From Fragilaria crotonensis (taxonomy: Eukaryota > Bacillariophyta > Fragilariophyceae > Fragilariales > Fragilariaceae): DNA of 64,000 nt. Under the pieces are notes generated by a model. That model ran no database searches. It was not told where the DNA came from and was given only the letters and a program-made list of their open reading frames with translations. The position numbers and the translations under genes were made by a program. Location: the NCBI GenBank assembly GCA_022925895.1, contig JAKSYS010000192.1, positions 27,539-91,538 on the forward strand, in the 5' to 3' direction. Below are positions 42,426-52,699 of the stretch, one piece after another. Each line of letters begins with the position of its first letter. Position 1 is the stretch's first letter.

Positions 42426-43528
42426 TACAGAATGATACCACAAGTGAGAACATTGGCAAGACTGGAAAACGAGGTTTTCAACATGTATATAAATCAAGGA
42501 AAAAGTCAAGCATCACGACGCAGGAAGCATACAAGAAGGCAATAGAAAATGGCAAGCCAAAGAGTGTTTATGCAAAGAAGCGCAATTATTTGAAGAAGAA
42601 AAGGCTAGATAGTTTGATGCAAGTTTCGTCGTCCCATGAGCATTCACTGGGCAAAACACTGTTGCAGAACAGTTGTAAACCTTTATTCTATAGTGGAGCC
42701 GATATGGAAAACTCAACGAGACTTCGCAAATGCATAGGTGATGCGCACATGCTGTTTGCAATCAATGATCTTAAAGTCATTGACACTATGTCTGGTGCCC
42801 GTTTGATTTTACCGAGTGGGGATAACGTATTCACTTTGATCCCACGTCCGTATGTTGTTGAAAAACTTACAAGGGTTAACCAAACCATCGAGGCACTTCA
42901 TGCACTTGAGGATGCAGAATCCAAAGCAGAAGTGCGTGGAATTAAACGAGTACCTGTTGCGGAAGATAATGGCAAATACACCACTGTTGGGTTAAAGCCA
43001 AACCGTGGTTCAACTGGTATTATCGAGTCTTGGCCGAAAACATTAAGTGACTGGAGCAAGACACAAATCCGTGACTTAATGAAGAGGTGTCATGAAGTTG
43101 CAAAAGGATTCATTCCAGGGAATGATCTTCGAGGACTCCGTAGTGCCCAATGGTTTGCCGATTGGCCAAGTATGGTAGGTATGCCATCTGAACCAATTTG
43201 GGGTAGTCTTGCCTGTGGCAAAAACTATTGTTTGAATTCGCATACCGATGAGGATTTTTTCTATTCCTTGACAACCATTATTTCGCAACATGGATTGCAA
43301 CCGGGTCGGTTTGATAAATACCGATTGGATGCCGACGTAACGAACTACTTTGCATTTGCAGAACAAGGGGTTGCCGTGGCACTGAGGCCGGGAGATATGT
43401 TACTTTTCAATCCATTGTATCAGCACTGTTTGACATCCCGCACATTGCAATATCAAGAGAAAGATGTGTTTTGTGTGTCGTTATACCTGAAGACAGCAGT
43501 TGTTGGAGGAAACAATAATACCAAATAG
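42278..43528 (+). CDS. MULE cargo: 2OG-Fe(II)-oxygenase-like protein
   Basis: The 416-residue frame has a basic, Ser-rich N-terminus with 'KKRNYLKKKRL'. A globular C-terminal half carries the oxygenase-like signature 'LNSHTDEDFFYSLTTI' (an H-x-D pair). 'NYFAFAEQGVAVALRPGDML' and 'LFNPLYQHCLTSRT' (the distal His) follow, and then 'DVFCVSLYLKTAV'. H-x-D...H after a 'PGD' turn is the iron-binding layout of 2-oxoglutarate dioxygenases. The substrate is unknown. TET/JBP-type nucleic-acid oxygenases carried by transposons are one hypothesis, since fungal elements do this. Met17 (42326) is a likelier start than 42278 because the upstream codons come from a duplication. The TAG stop lies inside the first unit of array 3. 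Unlike the other cargo, this frame is intact. Confidence 0.55.
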   Translation: MMRVRLWNANVATKTIMRTSKQVTVICDSGHSNSSSNLDVTKSMMRSTVVQNDTTSENIGKTGKRGFQHVYKSRKKSSITTQEAYKKAIENGKPKSVYAKKRNYLKKKRLDSLMQVSSSHEHSLGKTLLQNSCKPLFYSGADMENSTRLRKCIGDAHMLFAINDLKVIDTMSGARLILPSGDNVFTLIPRPYVVEKLTRVNQTIEALHALEDAESKAEVRGIKRVPVAEDNGKYTTVGLKPNRGSTGIIESWPKTLSDWSKTQIRDLMKRCHEVAKGFIPGNDLRGLRSAQWFADWPSMVGMPSEPIWGSLACGKNYCLNSHTDEDFFYSLTTIISQHGLQPGRFDKYRLDADVTNYFAFAEQGVAVALRPGDMLLFNPLYQHCLTSRTLQYQEKDVFCVSLYLKTAVVGGNNNTK

Positions 43529-44637
43529 TCGCCGTCGTACTGTACTGGTGATACTCGTACTGTGACGACTATTTGAAGATCGAATTTCGATCACCAAATA
43601 GTCGCCATTGTACTGTACTGGTGGTACTCGTACTGTGATGACTATTTGAAGATCGAATTTCGATCACCAAATAGTCACCGTCGTACTGTACTGGTGATAC
43701 TCGTACTGTGACGACTATTTGAAGATCGAATTTCGATCACCAAATAGTCACCGTCGTACTGTACTGGTGGTACTCGTATTGTGATGACTATTTGAAGATC
43801 GAATTTCGATCACCAAATAGTCACCGTCGTACTGTACTGGTGGTACTCGTACTGTGATGACTATTTGAAGATCGAATTTCGATCACCAAATAGTCACCTT
43901 CGTACTGTACTGGTGATACTCGTACTGTGACGACTATTTGAAGATCGAATTTCGATCACCAAATAGTCACCGTCGTACTGTACTGGTAGTACTCGTACTG
44001 TGATGACTATTTGAAGATCGAATTTCGATCACCAAATAGTCGCCATTGTACTGTACTGGTGATACTCGTACTGTGACGACTATTTGAAGATCGAATTACG
44101 ATCACCAAATAGTCGCCATTGTACTGTACTGGTGATACTCGTACTGTGACGACTATTTGAAGATCGAATTTCGATCACCAAATAGTCGCCATTGTACTGT
44201 ACTGGTGATACTCGTACTGTGACGACTATTTGGAGATCGAATTTCGATCACCAAATAGTCACCGTCATACTGTACTGGTGGTACTCGTACTGTGATGACT
44301 ATTTGAAGATCAATTTGATCACCAAATAGTCGCCATTGTACTGTACTGGTGATACTCGTACTGTGACGACTATTTGAAGATCAATTTCGATCACCAAATA
44401 GTCGCCATTGTACTGTACTGGTGATACTCGTACTGTGACGACTATTTGAAGATCGAATTTCGATCACCAAATAGTCGCCATTGTACTGTACTTGATACTC
44501 GTACTGTGATGACTATTTGAAGATCAATTTCGATCACCAAATAGTCACCTTACTGTACTGGTGATACTCGTACTGTGATGACTATTTGAAGATCGAATTT
44601 CGATCACCAAATAGTCGCCATCCTAGTCATGATGTCG
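43520..44637 (-). repeat. Tandem array 3 (about 73-bp unit), inverted relative to arrays 1 and 2
   Basis: About fifteen units near 73 bases (some 2-5 bases shorter). Each contains gactatttgaagatc, a centre aatttcgat and ccaaatagtc, followed by a variable gtactgtactggtgatactc part. The core matches the reverse complement of the array 1/2 core. Each unit is itself an imperfect palindrome, so both strands can fold. Confidence 0.9.
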
Positions 44638-44863
44638 AACAAGAGCGAAAGTCTAAGTCGATCACCAAATAGTCGCCATTGTACTGTACTGGTGATACTG
44701 TACTGTGATGACTATTTGAAGATCGAATTTCGATCACCAAATAGTCACCTTCGTACTGTACTGGTGATACTGTACTGTGATGACTATTTGAAGATCGAAT
44801 TTCGATCACCAAATAGTCCCCATCCTAGTCATGATGTCGAACAAGAACGAAAGTCTAAGTCAA
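44618..44863 (-). repeat. Satellite fragment and 42-base duplication at the right end of array 3
   Basis: Two more array-3-type units (about 44660-44818) are framed by two copies of a non-array sequence, 44620-44660 and 44821-44863 (shared core cctagtcatgatgtcgaac). This looks like a segmental duplication of the array's border. Confidence 0.75.
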
Positions 44864-44892
44864 CATTGTTATTAATTCTAAATGTACTACTT

Positions 44893-47800
44893 TTAAAAAC
44901 TCCATGATGAGACATATGTTTTGCACACCTTGCCAACAGGACACCCCGAAACTAGGGACCCTTTGGGTGGTGGTTTCTCAGAAGCCATGTTGGCTTTCTC
45001 GGTGAAGATAATCTTGTCGAGTGCCTCCTCAACAAGAAGACCTCTCTCTTGTGGGCTTTTTGAGGCATCAACAAGACTAACTAGTTCCTTTGCTCTTGGC
45101 ATAATGCTGTCGTACGCATTGTAACGTTCCAATTCGGATACGTCTTCATGGTGAAGAGCACGTGATCCAAAATCAATGCAGTCAGTTTCTAAACTCGTAG
45201 ATTCCATGAGGATGTCGTCATTGTCGTCAAGATGAGTATTCGTGTGCTCAGTTTCATGACCAGCGTCGATGAGTGGTTCCTCAGGCAAGTGGATCTCTTG
45301 CGACATTGATACGGGAACAGTATTTTTGGCATTCTTCAGGGCAATCTCAACCTCATCCCTGGTGTAGTTTACGACACTGTCCAGTTTTGAGGGTTTTTGG
45401 AAAAGGGAGTCAATGGTACTTTCAGTGGCATTTCTGAATTGCTCATTTGAATTCTTCCCACACTTGTAGACACGATGGAATGGAGAGAAAGTATGATCGT
45501 CATTCTTTGGAATAAAGTTTGGGCCTTTGCAATCATTCTCACGTATTGATTCCAGCTTCTGCTTTATCTCTTTCTCAGTTAGTGAGCAATCACTCTCCTT
45601 CTTCATTGAGAAATAAATATATGATTTCCACCAACGTACTGAAATGTCGTGGTGACTGATGTTTGGATTGCTTGCATAATACTTCTTCACATGCATCATG
45701 TGTGGGCAGATGACACCATTGCATTCGTAGTAGTTGCAGTCACACATCAGACAAACCCTGTTGTCAAAGTCTTGTGAGGTGACAGTGTACACTCTGTGGA
45801 AGCATGGAATCAAAGAATGGACATCACGGTCAACTGACCGAACAACAAGCCATTTGAAAGGGCTTGCTCTCCAAGAAGCATAGCTCTCGCATTGATCAAG
45901 AGCGAATTTCAACATGAACTCTGCAGGAAGGGTGACATCATTGACGGTGGGAGAGTTACTCCAGGTTGCTCTTCCAAACAGGGCACTAGCCATATATCGT
46001 TGGTATAGGTCAAATTTGTTGGAATCGGTGTCAACTTGAATTTTGACAGATTTGTCAACACCGTGCTGTGGAAGCACACAGGAAGGACCAGCTTTGATAG
46101 CATTATTTGTACCTTCGTGCCCAGAATTTGTGTTGGTCTCGAAGTGTCTCACCCCCTTCCTCAGATAAAAGCAATAACTCTGCTCTTGTGGAATTATGTA
46201 ATTGCGGATAAAGTGCAATATCTTTTCTCCACCGTCCTCCCCAAAAATTGCCTTAATAGTGTCTGATTTCAAGTACATATGTAAAAGGGCGTAACTTCTT
46301 TGATGTTGACGATTCTTTTAGAAAAATGGTATCACAGATAACACACAGAATAAACATGTAGGTGTACTCACATTTCGTACTCGTCTTGGAAAAGTATCCT
46401 CGGCGCATCCAGCTGTAGATCCAGGTTTTTATTACTCTTACCTGCCTCTTGGCGGCATCATCCTTGCCTCTCCGATAACCCAAGCCTTTACAATTTCGTC
46501 GCCAGCCTTGATCAACAAGGTGCCACCCACATCGAGTACGTACTGCATTGACAAAATGTGTGGAGATGGCATAGTCAACTTGTGTCATTTCTTGGGAATC
46601 ACCGTCAGTCATGATAAGTTTCACAGCATGTAGTGATTGTGCACCAAGAAGAACAGGAATGGCTTCTTGGAATAGCCAACGGAAGAACCAAGATCGTTCA
46701 TTCGGGGCAATGCACCTAACAACCACAGTCACCTTTCCATTTGAATCTTTCACAGAGAGTGTCAGCAATGGTCTGCTTTCATTGTTCGTCTCATGAGTGC
46801 CGTCAACGCATACAACTTCAGGAAAAGCGTGGAACAGGCGCCTGCCTTCTGGTAAAACCCAACAACAGGCAATGAGTATATCCTGGTCTTCCCTTGCACC
46901 AACCGCAAGTCTGCTTTCCAAAGCATATTTCTTAAAAGTGGATGTCTCTGCCACCTCCAGAGGTACTGGCTTCTCGTGAATAGGTGAAGTGTCATCAGTG
47001 TCATCATCAGTTGGGATAACAGAAAGGCTGGTTAGTTCACCTGATAAATCATGAGGAATGGCTTCAGTACGTGCAGCCTTTACACTGTTACCACGTAGTT
47101 CTTTTGATTTGCCATGATGATACAGACAGACATACGAGGCACCACTTTTTTGTAAGTAACTCAACATATTCTCACAGGGTGAAGACTCCGATGCTGTTGT
47201 GGTAGCATGAACATTTGGGGAAGCCATGAAGTCTTTTGCCATTTTTGTAAATCCTTGCACATATGCCATCTGACCACGAGTAAAAATCTGACCCGTACGG
47301 GTTTTAGTAAACAGAGCCGCTTGGGCAGGCTGGATGTTGGCAACACTCATTGCAGCAACAGTTTCCAGGGTTGTAATGTCAAGAAAGCGTTTACGATTCC
47401 TTATTTCATTGGAAAGAAGAGGAGGATGGCCAGTGTGCTGATTGTTTCCAATTCCGCAAACAAGGAAAAAGCTATTATGGTCAATTCAGGTGTGAATTTG
47501 ACACGACAAGTGCAGGAGTTACCACGTAGAGTTGAATTGCGACGTTTCAATCCGATGCCAGAACTCTTGCACCCACGGGCATTCTTCTTATCACCAGTGT
47601 AGGTGGTAACACGATAAGAATCGGTTCCAGTACTTTGGTTCGGTGTGCAGGACATTCCTCCTTCTTCTGATGAATACTGGCGGAAATTACTGCATTTCAA
47701 TACGCGTTGGTCAGTCAGTAGTACATCTGTGACATTGGTTGGGGAACGCAAACCATAACCATTGGAAACAAGGGCACAATTCCCAACAGATTTGGCAGCT

Positions 47801-48060
47801 TGGAGTAAGTCAGTGATAAGACTATGGCCTCCTGAATCCTTTCAAATCCACCATTGATGGGATAAAGAGATGGACTGAACCGAATAATATGCTTGGAACC
47901 CTTGTACATGGAGGTAGTGTACTGAAAGAGGTCGTACTCCGTTTCCAATGATGCATTGAAATCATCGGTTGCATGACAAAATGACCTTTGAAAGGCAAAG
48001 AAGCAGTCCATGACATAGCCTTGAGAGCAGATAGAGTCTGGTCCACAGCATGGGATCCTG
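44893..48060 (-). CDS. MULE transposase with SWIM zinc finger (intron; N-terminal frame breaks)
   Basis: The core is encoded by 47350-46372, an intron, then 46262-44893. It has the Mutator-like DDE domain: D in 'VVCVDGTHETN', D in 'LIMTDGDSQEM', 'TRCGWHLVDQGW' and the acidic residue in 'SGHEGTNNAIK'. A SWIM finger follows (C-x-C ... C-x-H in 'LMCDCNYYECNGVICPHMMH'). This domain order is standard for MULE transposases, which bind the terminal repeats and cut DNA. Sequence further 5' (47751-47401, and about 48060-47800 in another frame) continues the protein with Cys-containing segments but needs one-base changes near 47463 (a T5 run on the coding strand) and near 47820. The N-terminus is uncertain and the copy may be inactive. 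Confidence 0.78.
46263..46371 (-). other. Intron of the MULE transposase (109 bases, GT-AG)
   Basis: On the reverse strand: ACGAAAT|gtgagtac ... cttgaaatcag|ACACTATT. Splicing joins 'YFSKTSTK-Y-TIKAIFGEDGG' in one frame and removes the stop at the end of the first exon's frame. The length is not a multiple of three, as the frame change requires. Confidence 0.75.
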
Positions 48061-48149
48061 CATCAATGGTACTTCTTGTTGTGGATGATCCTAAAGAGAC
48101 CGAAACATGGGGTTGGCAACAAATTAATCGGTAGGTGGTTGCTATAGTA

Positions 48150-48265
48150 ATGCAAGCAAAATGACAACAGATAGAGAGCAAACAAGAGCGAAAACAGAAC
48201 AAGGGCAACAAGAGAAACAAAAGCAGCAAGGAGAGCAAGAACAACAAGAGAAACAATAATGACAG
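48150..48265 (+). repeat. Low-complexity A/G-rich tract
   Basis: Imperfect repeats of agagcaa, aacaagag and aacaaaag type units. Frames across it are hydrophobic or poly-Glu/Gln-like by composition only, so none is called as a gene. Confidence 0.65.
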
Positions 48266-48530
48266 GGAGACAAAGTGCCATACCATCGTGGTCGTAAAAT
48301 ATCAAAATGATGAGTTTTGTGCGAGTAAACTCAAATCCACTACTGGTACCATGTTTTATACACATCTAGACACGATCATTTTTATTTCTATTCAAACAAA
48401 TGTGGAGCAGATTTATGTTCCTTATCTAGAACGTAGTTTTGCACAAGAGTTGGTTTGAAAAGAGGGCGGTGATAAAGTCAAAGAGAAAGATTCCGTGCAA
48501 GTTAAATTCCACAACTAAAGTGCTAAAAAA

Positions 48531-48562
48531 TGCTGACGTCAAATTGGTGAAACCTAATCGGA
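48531..48562 (-). repeat. MULE right terminal inverted repeat
   Basis: Thirty-two bases, exact reverse complement of 36446-36477. It lies about 470 bases upstream of the transposase's 5' region. Confidence 0.8.
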
Positions 48563-49139
48563 CCCGCACTGTATGATCAGTGGGGTATCCACAGATCCAA
48601 TCCGCCTAACGCCTAACACCGACTCGTAGTGTCCGCTACTACAAGCATAAACATAGTACCATTCTGACCAGAAATCTACAATCTACAGTACACATATGCA
48701 TACATAGTTACAAGTTACTACTGAGTACTGTACAAAGTACAACTACAGTACGACGAGTAGTCGGAGCCTGGAAGTTAGGAGTATCATACTACTGCTCCAA
48801 TTCCAATGAAGTGACAATGAGGTCGATTTGTACCAAGAGCTTCCTGACTCCTGACACAGCTATGTGATACTAACGTGCGCCGTTTGCATGCCGACCGATC
48901 TCGTCCGCCATATAGACCTTCATCTTGAGGCCAGGCGCAATGGGACAAACCTACCCTACCGTAGTGATACAAATACAAGGATAACAGTAATGCAGTTATA
49001 GGTATAAGCATCCAGTGATGTCTCACTCTCGGACGCTCAGCAATCAAAAATTGATAATGCGTAGCCGCACTGATTAGAAAGAAGCAGGACTACCAGCCCA
49101 CACCACGTATCAAAACTACAACTTGAATGAGAAATCTCG
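48563..49139. other. Intergenic region
   Basis: About 580 bases between the element and the 3' end of the GlnRS gene. GTAC/TACTG motifs at 48650-48760; nothing else recognised. Confidence 0.5.
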
Positions 49140-51680
49140 TTATTGAATACCAGCATTTTGCAAGGAGGCCGCCTTAATGGGTCCGCCACTGGTCATCATG
49201 CGAAATGTCTGACCTTCCCACGAGTAAACTGCTTCACCCTCACTGTTTGTCTGGAAACCAGCCTTGACACGATCCCATACTTTCAGAGCTCCTTTAGACT
49301 TCATCATTTCATCTGGCTCGCTAGGTTCTTTGCCGTCAAACGAAATGAGCTCTCCGTTTGGTACTGAGTCTGGGACAACAAGAAGTTCAACCTTTTCGTT
49401 CTCCTCCTTTCCGTCCGAGGCGGCCAAAAGCATGGCATGACTTTCAATCCCTCTCATTTTCGCTGGCTTTAAGTTTGTAACTGCGACAACCTTTTTGCCG
49501 ATCAAATCGTTGATAGAGATCTTGCCGGCGAGACCTGCGACGACAGTGCGTGGCTCCATGGCCCCACCAACGTCTCCACAGTCAACCTTGAGTAGCAGGA
49601 GGGAGTCGGCCTCGGGGTGTGGTCCAACATCGACAATGGTGGCGGCTCGTAGCGCAGGCCGTCTCAGGTCTTCAACAACTTCGGCACCAACTGGTGATGG
49701 CTGCCTGGTACCGTTGCTGTTTCCACCACCTCTGCTACGTTGCTGCTGTTCCACGTTTGCAGGTGCCGTTTCTTCGCCTGCCCACGTATCGCGCAGGGTA
49801 ACAACGCGATTGAAAATGAGATTCGCATCAGTTGAGGCTTTGTCCAAAGCAAAGTAACCAGATCGTTCAAATTGATAGGAAAGACTGGAAGCGTAGATGG
49901 TACCTTCCGCGTTCCTTATCTTAGCAAGGATCGATAGAGCATCCTTTCCAACGGAAGGTTCGACTACAACGTTATTGATCACTTCCAGGGAATTCGGATT
50001 GAGATCTTGCAGGTAATCCCCACTTTCCTTTCCAGGCTCTTCTGACAAGAAAAGACGATCGTATTGATTCACTTGACAATTGATTGCGGTTTTTCCATCC
50101 ACCCAATGAATGATGCCTTTGGCTTTCTTCATCCCTTCCGGCGTCACACCGGCACGGGTCTCGGGAAAGTAGGTGCACTTCAGATCTACAGGCTCCTGAG
50201 TGAGCGGATCGCGAATCACTTCATCGCATCGAATTACGTATGCGAACTTGAGACGAACCGTATCACCCTCGATCAATCGTTTCCAGCCCCTTGGGACTTG
50301 CCCATCGTTCAATTGTCCTTCAGGACCCTCCAGATCGAAGAAATCTGAGCGCTCAATGTAAAGATTCTTGCCGAATGGAATCATTCGATCACCCAACTTC
50401 TCCAACTTTGGATGGCGAGCAACAGAGAATTCTTCCACCTCGGAATCATCCCAATTACTCAATGTCACTTTCAAAGGTTTGAGGATGGCAAAGGCGCGGG
50501 GACAAATCTTGTCCATTTCCTCACGAATGCAATCTTCTAACACGACATAGTCAATGTTAGAATCCGCCTTACTAATACCAATACGTTCACAAAAAAGTCT
50601 CAGTGCAGATGGAGGGACGCCACGTCGTCGAAAACCCGAAAGGGTCGGCATTCGAGGATCATCCCATCCATTAACAAAATCTCCCTCCACAAGCTGAATG
50701 AGTTTCCGCTTGGAGAGGACAGTGTTTTTGATGTTGAGGCGACTGAATTCGATCTGCTGAGGTTTCGAATGAAGCATCCCAGCAGCACGCAGCTTCTCAA
50801 CAGTCCAATCATAAAACGGTCGATGATCTTCAAACTCTAAGGTGCAAAGTGAGTGGGTGATTCCCTCCACCGCATCCGCGATAGGGTGACTGAAATCGTA
50901 CATGGGGTAGATGCACCATTTATCACCAGTCTCTTGGTGTGATTCGAATTTGATGCGATAGAGAGTTGGATCTCTCATGTTGATATTTGGCGACGACATG
51001 TCGATCTTGGCTCTGGCAATGTGTTCACCTTCTTTAAATTTTCCGTCTCGCATCCCTCGAAAGAGTTCCAAGTTCTCTTCCACAGAACGTGTTCTAAAGG
51101 GACTGTCTCTTCCTGGTTCCGTGAGAGTACCACGGTATTCTTTCATTTCGTCAGCCGACAAAGAGTCCACATAGGCGTCGCCTTGTTGAATCAAAGCCTC
51201 CGCACAGTCATAGATGAAATCGAAGTAATCTGAAGTCTTTCGGACAGATCCTGCCCATGGTGCGTCTTCGTCATCAGCATATAGACCAGACTGAATCCAA
51301 CGGACATCTTCGAGGATTGACTCCACGTACTCCTTTTCTTCTTTGCTTGGGTTGGTGTCGTCCATTCTCATGTTGCATTCACCTCCAAACATGCGAGCCA
51401 CTTGAAAATTGAAAGAGACAGCCTTGGCATGTCCCAGGTGGAGATAACCATTCGGTTCCGGAGGAAACCTGGTTGTGACCTTGGCTGTGATTGACGGTTC
51501 CATCTTGAGCTGCGATGCGCCTTCAGAAGTTCCATCATTTGGATCAATCTCCAACAGACCAAGTGGATCAAGACCAGTTTGATCGGCGATTAGTTTCGTG
51601 ATGAAATTTGGGGCGTACGCAAAGCCCTCCACTTGCCATTGAAGAAGAGGGATCAATGCTAATAGGTACGCCCTCGACAT
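49140..51680 (-). CDS. Glutaminyl-tRNA synthetase, plastid-type leader, C-terminal EMAPII/Trbp-like domain
   Basis: The protein is 846 residues from the Met at 51680. The leader 'MSRAYLLALIPLLQWQVEGF' then 'AYAPNF' is a signal peptide followed by an ASAFAP-like 'GFAYAP' junction, as used for diatom plastid import. The body is a class I GlnRS: 'RFPPEPNGYLHLGHAKAVSF' (HIGH motif, about 75-90), 'MRMDDTNPSKE', 'PMYDFSHPIADAVEGITHSL', 'VLSKRKL' (KMSKS counterpart, about 321-327) and the beta-barrel anticodon domain. The last 170 residues (about 677-846), 'LRAATIVDVGPHPEADSLLL' to 'AVTNLKPAKMRGIESHAM', form an OB-fold tRNA-binding domain of the EMAPII/Trbp111 type. It charges tRNA-Gln with glutamine. 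The frame opens 14 codons earlier, but Met15 gives a proper signal peptide. Confidence 0.92.
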   Translation of the reverse strand: MSRAYLLALIPLLQWQVEGFAYAPNFITKLIADQTGLDPLGLLEIDPNDGTSEGASQLKMEPSITAKVTTRFPPEPNGYLHLGHAKAVSFNFQVARMFGGECNMRMDDTNPSKEEKEYVESILEDVRWIQSGLYADDEDAPWAGSVRKTSDYFDFIYDCAEALIQQGDAYVDSLSADEMKEYRGTLTEPGRDSPFRTRSVEENLELFRGMRDGKFKEGEHIARAKIDMSSPNINMRDPTLYRIKFESHQETGDKWCIYPMYDFSHPIADAVEGITHSLCTLEFEDHRPFYDWTVEKLRAAGMLHSKPQQIEFSRLNIKNTVLSKRKLIQLVEGDFVNGWDDPRMPTLSGFRRRGVPPSALRLFCERIGISKADSNIDYVVLEDCIREEMDKICPRAFAILKPLKVTLSNWDDSEVEEFSVARHPKLEKLGDRMIPFGKNLYIERSDFFDLEGPEGQLNDGQVPRGWKRLIEGDTVRLKFAYVIRCDEVIRDPLTQEPVDLKCTYFPETRAGVTPEGMKKAKGIIHWVDGKTAINCQVNQYDRLFLSEEPGKESGDYLQDLNPNSLEVINNVVVEPSVGKDALSILAKIRNAEGTIYASSLSYQFERSGYFALDKASTDANLIFNRVVTLRDTWAGEETAPANVEQQQRSRGGGNSNGTRQPSPVGAEVVEDLRRPALRAATIVDVGPHPEADSLLLLKVDCGDVGGAMEPRTVVAGLAGKISINDLIGKKVVAVTNLKPAKMRGIESHAMLLAASDGKEENEKVELLVVPDSVPNGELISFDGKEPSEPDEMMKSKGALKVWDRVKAGFQTNSEGEAVYSWEGQTFRMMTSGGPIKAASLQNAGIQ

Positions 51681-52699
51681 GATCGTCAATGCAGTTGGTG
51701 GGAATTGGCTTGTTCGTTTCAATGCTTAGGTCAGAAATGTACGTGCGTCAGTCAGGATCTGAGGTGATGGCTCGAAACTGTAAAATAGTAAATAGTACCG
51801 GTAGACTAGGCTACTGGTACTACGACTAGTAAGAGAGACCTACACGCAACCAATTCTGTTCGGATGATCTTTACGGTACAAGTAGTTCCATAAGGAAGAA
51901 CTTGTAGACCCCTGCTCCCCGAGGTCGAACTACAACCATACGAAAGTCGAAGTTGTGCCCTCTACCTCCCAAAATGCAAATTCTTCCGATGGATGATGAG
52001 CACAAGTGCCAAGTGCGTGACTGCAGTACCAGGTACGAAAGGACGCGACACTATGCATACGTACCGACGCACACGCAACAATACGGAAACGCGGTTCAAG
52101 TAAACTGGTACTCCATGTACAGACTCTGGAGGATGAGAGCTCCAAAACCTGTACTTCAAACTACTGTAGTACCTGACCTGCACAATACGGAGTGTACCGA
52201 CCAGTACTGCGATGATCAACATAACTCCAGACTCCAGACAGGCTCCGCGTACTTCGAGTGTGGAGTATTCATATATGTATACTTTCGATCTCATTGACGT
52301 ACTTAGACATGTCAGGAGCGCATCATGATCGTACACTTCAGGCAAACTCTCATTTTCCTGGTATACCGCCACGCTGCCTTTCGTACTTGGAGACTCGGAA
52401 CTCGGAGTATAAAAAAATCATACATTTCGTGATCTCCAAAGAAGATTGCGGTCGTTGACTTTCTCTTAAAAGATCACACATATACAAATAAGCAAATATA
52501 TAGATTTTCGAGATCGTCATCGCCAACATTTCGGAGAAAAGGCCGTGTCTTCAAATAGATGTATTCATGTATGCAATTAGAGTGCTCTTCAGCGAGCGCA
52601 CCGTGAGCGCGCAATCCGTCAGCATTGACTCGTTCGAAGCAAACGAATGAAAAGCGCCACATTTTCCTTTTCAATTGGCGACACCCACAACTCACAACT
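51681..52699. other. Intergenic region between divergent genes
   Basis: About 1 kb with both promoters. GTAC/TACTG motifs are dense at 51790-51830 and 52020-52210. No gene or RNA feature was recognised. Confidence 0.55.

Larger units (their letters stand above)
36446..48562. mobile_element. Large Mutator-like (MULE) element with cargo genes and inverted tandem arrays
   Basis: A 32-base perfect inverted repeat marks the ends (36446-36477 and 48531-48562; it starts tccgattaggttt and contains ttgacgtcagca). Inside, left to right: array 1; a long, broken reverse-strand cargo gene; array 2; a 2OG-oxygenase-like gene; array 3, inverted relative to arrays 1 and 2; and a MULE transposase. The transposase and terminal inverted repeats support a Mutator-like element about 12.1 kb long. 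The bases directly outside the repeats (attggtaga on the left, cccgcactg on the right) do not form the 8-11-base duplication that fresh MULE insertions leave. The insertion may be old, rearranged, or built from nested elements. Membership of every inner part in one mobile unit is therefore an inference. Confidence 0.7.

Noticed and set aside
36437-48571. Target-site duplication for the MULE
   Set aside because: The nine bases outside each terminus (attggtaga and cccgcactg) do not match, so none is reported.
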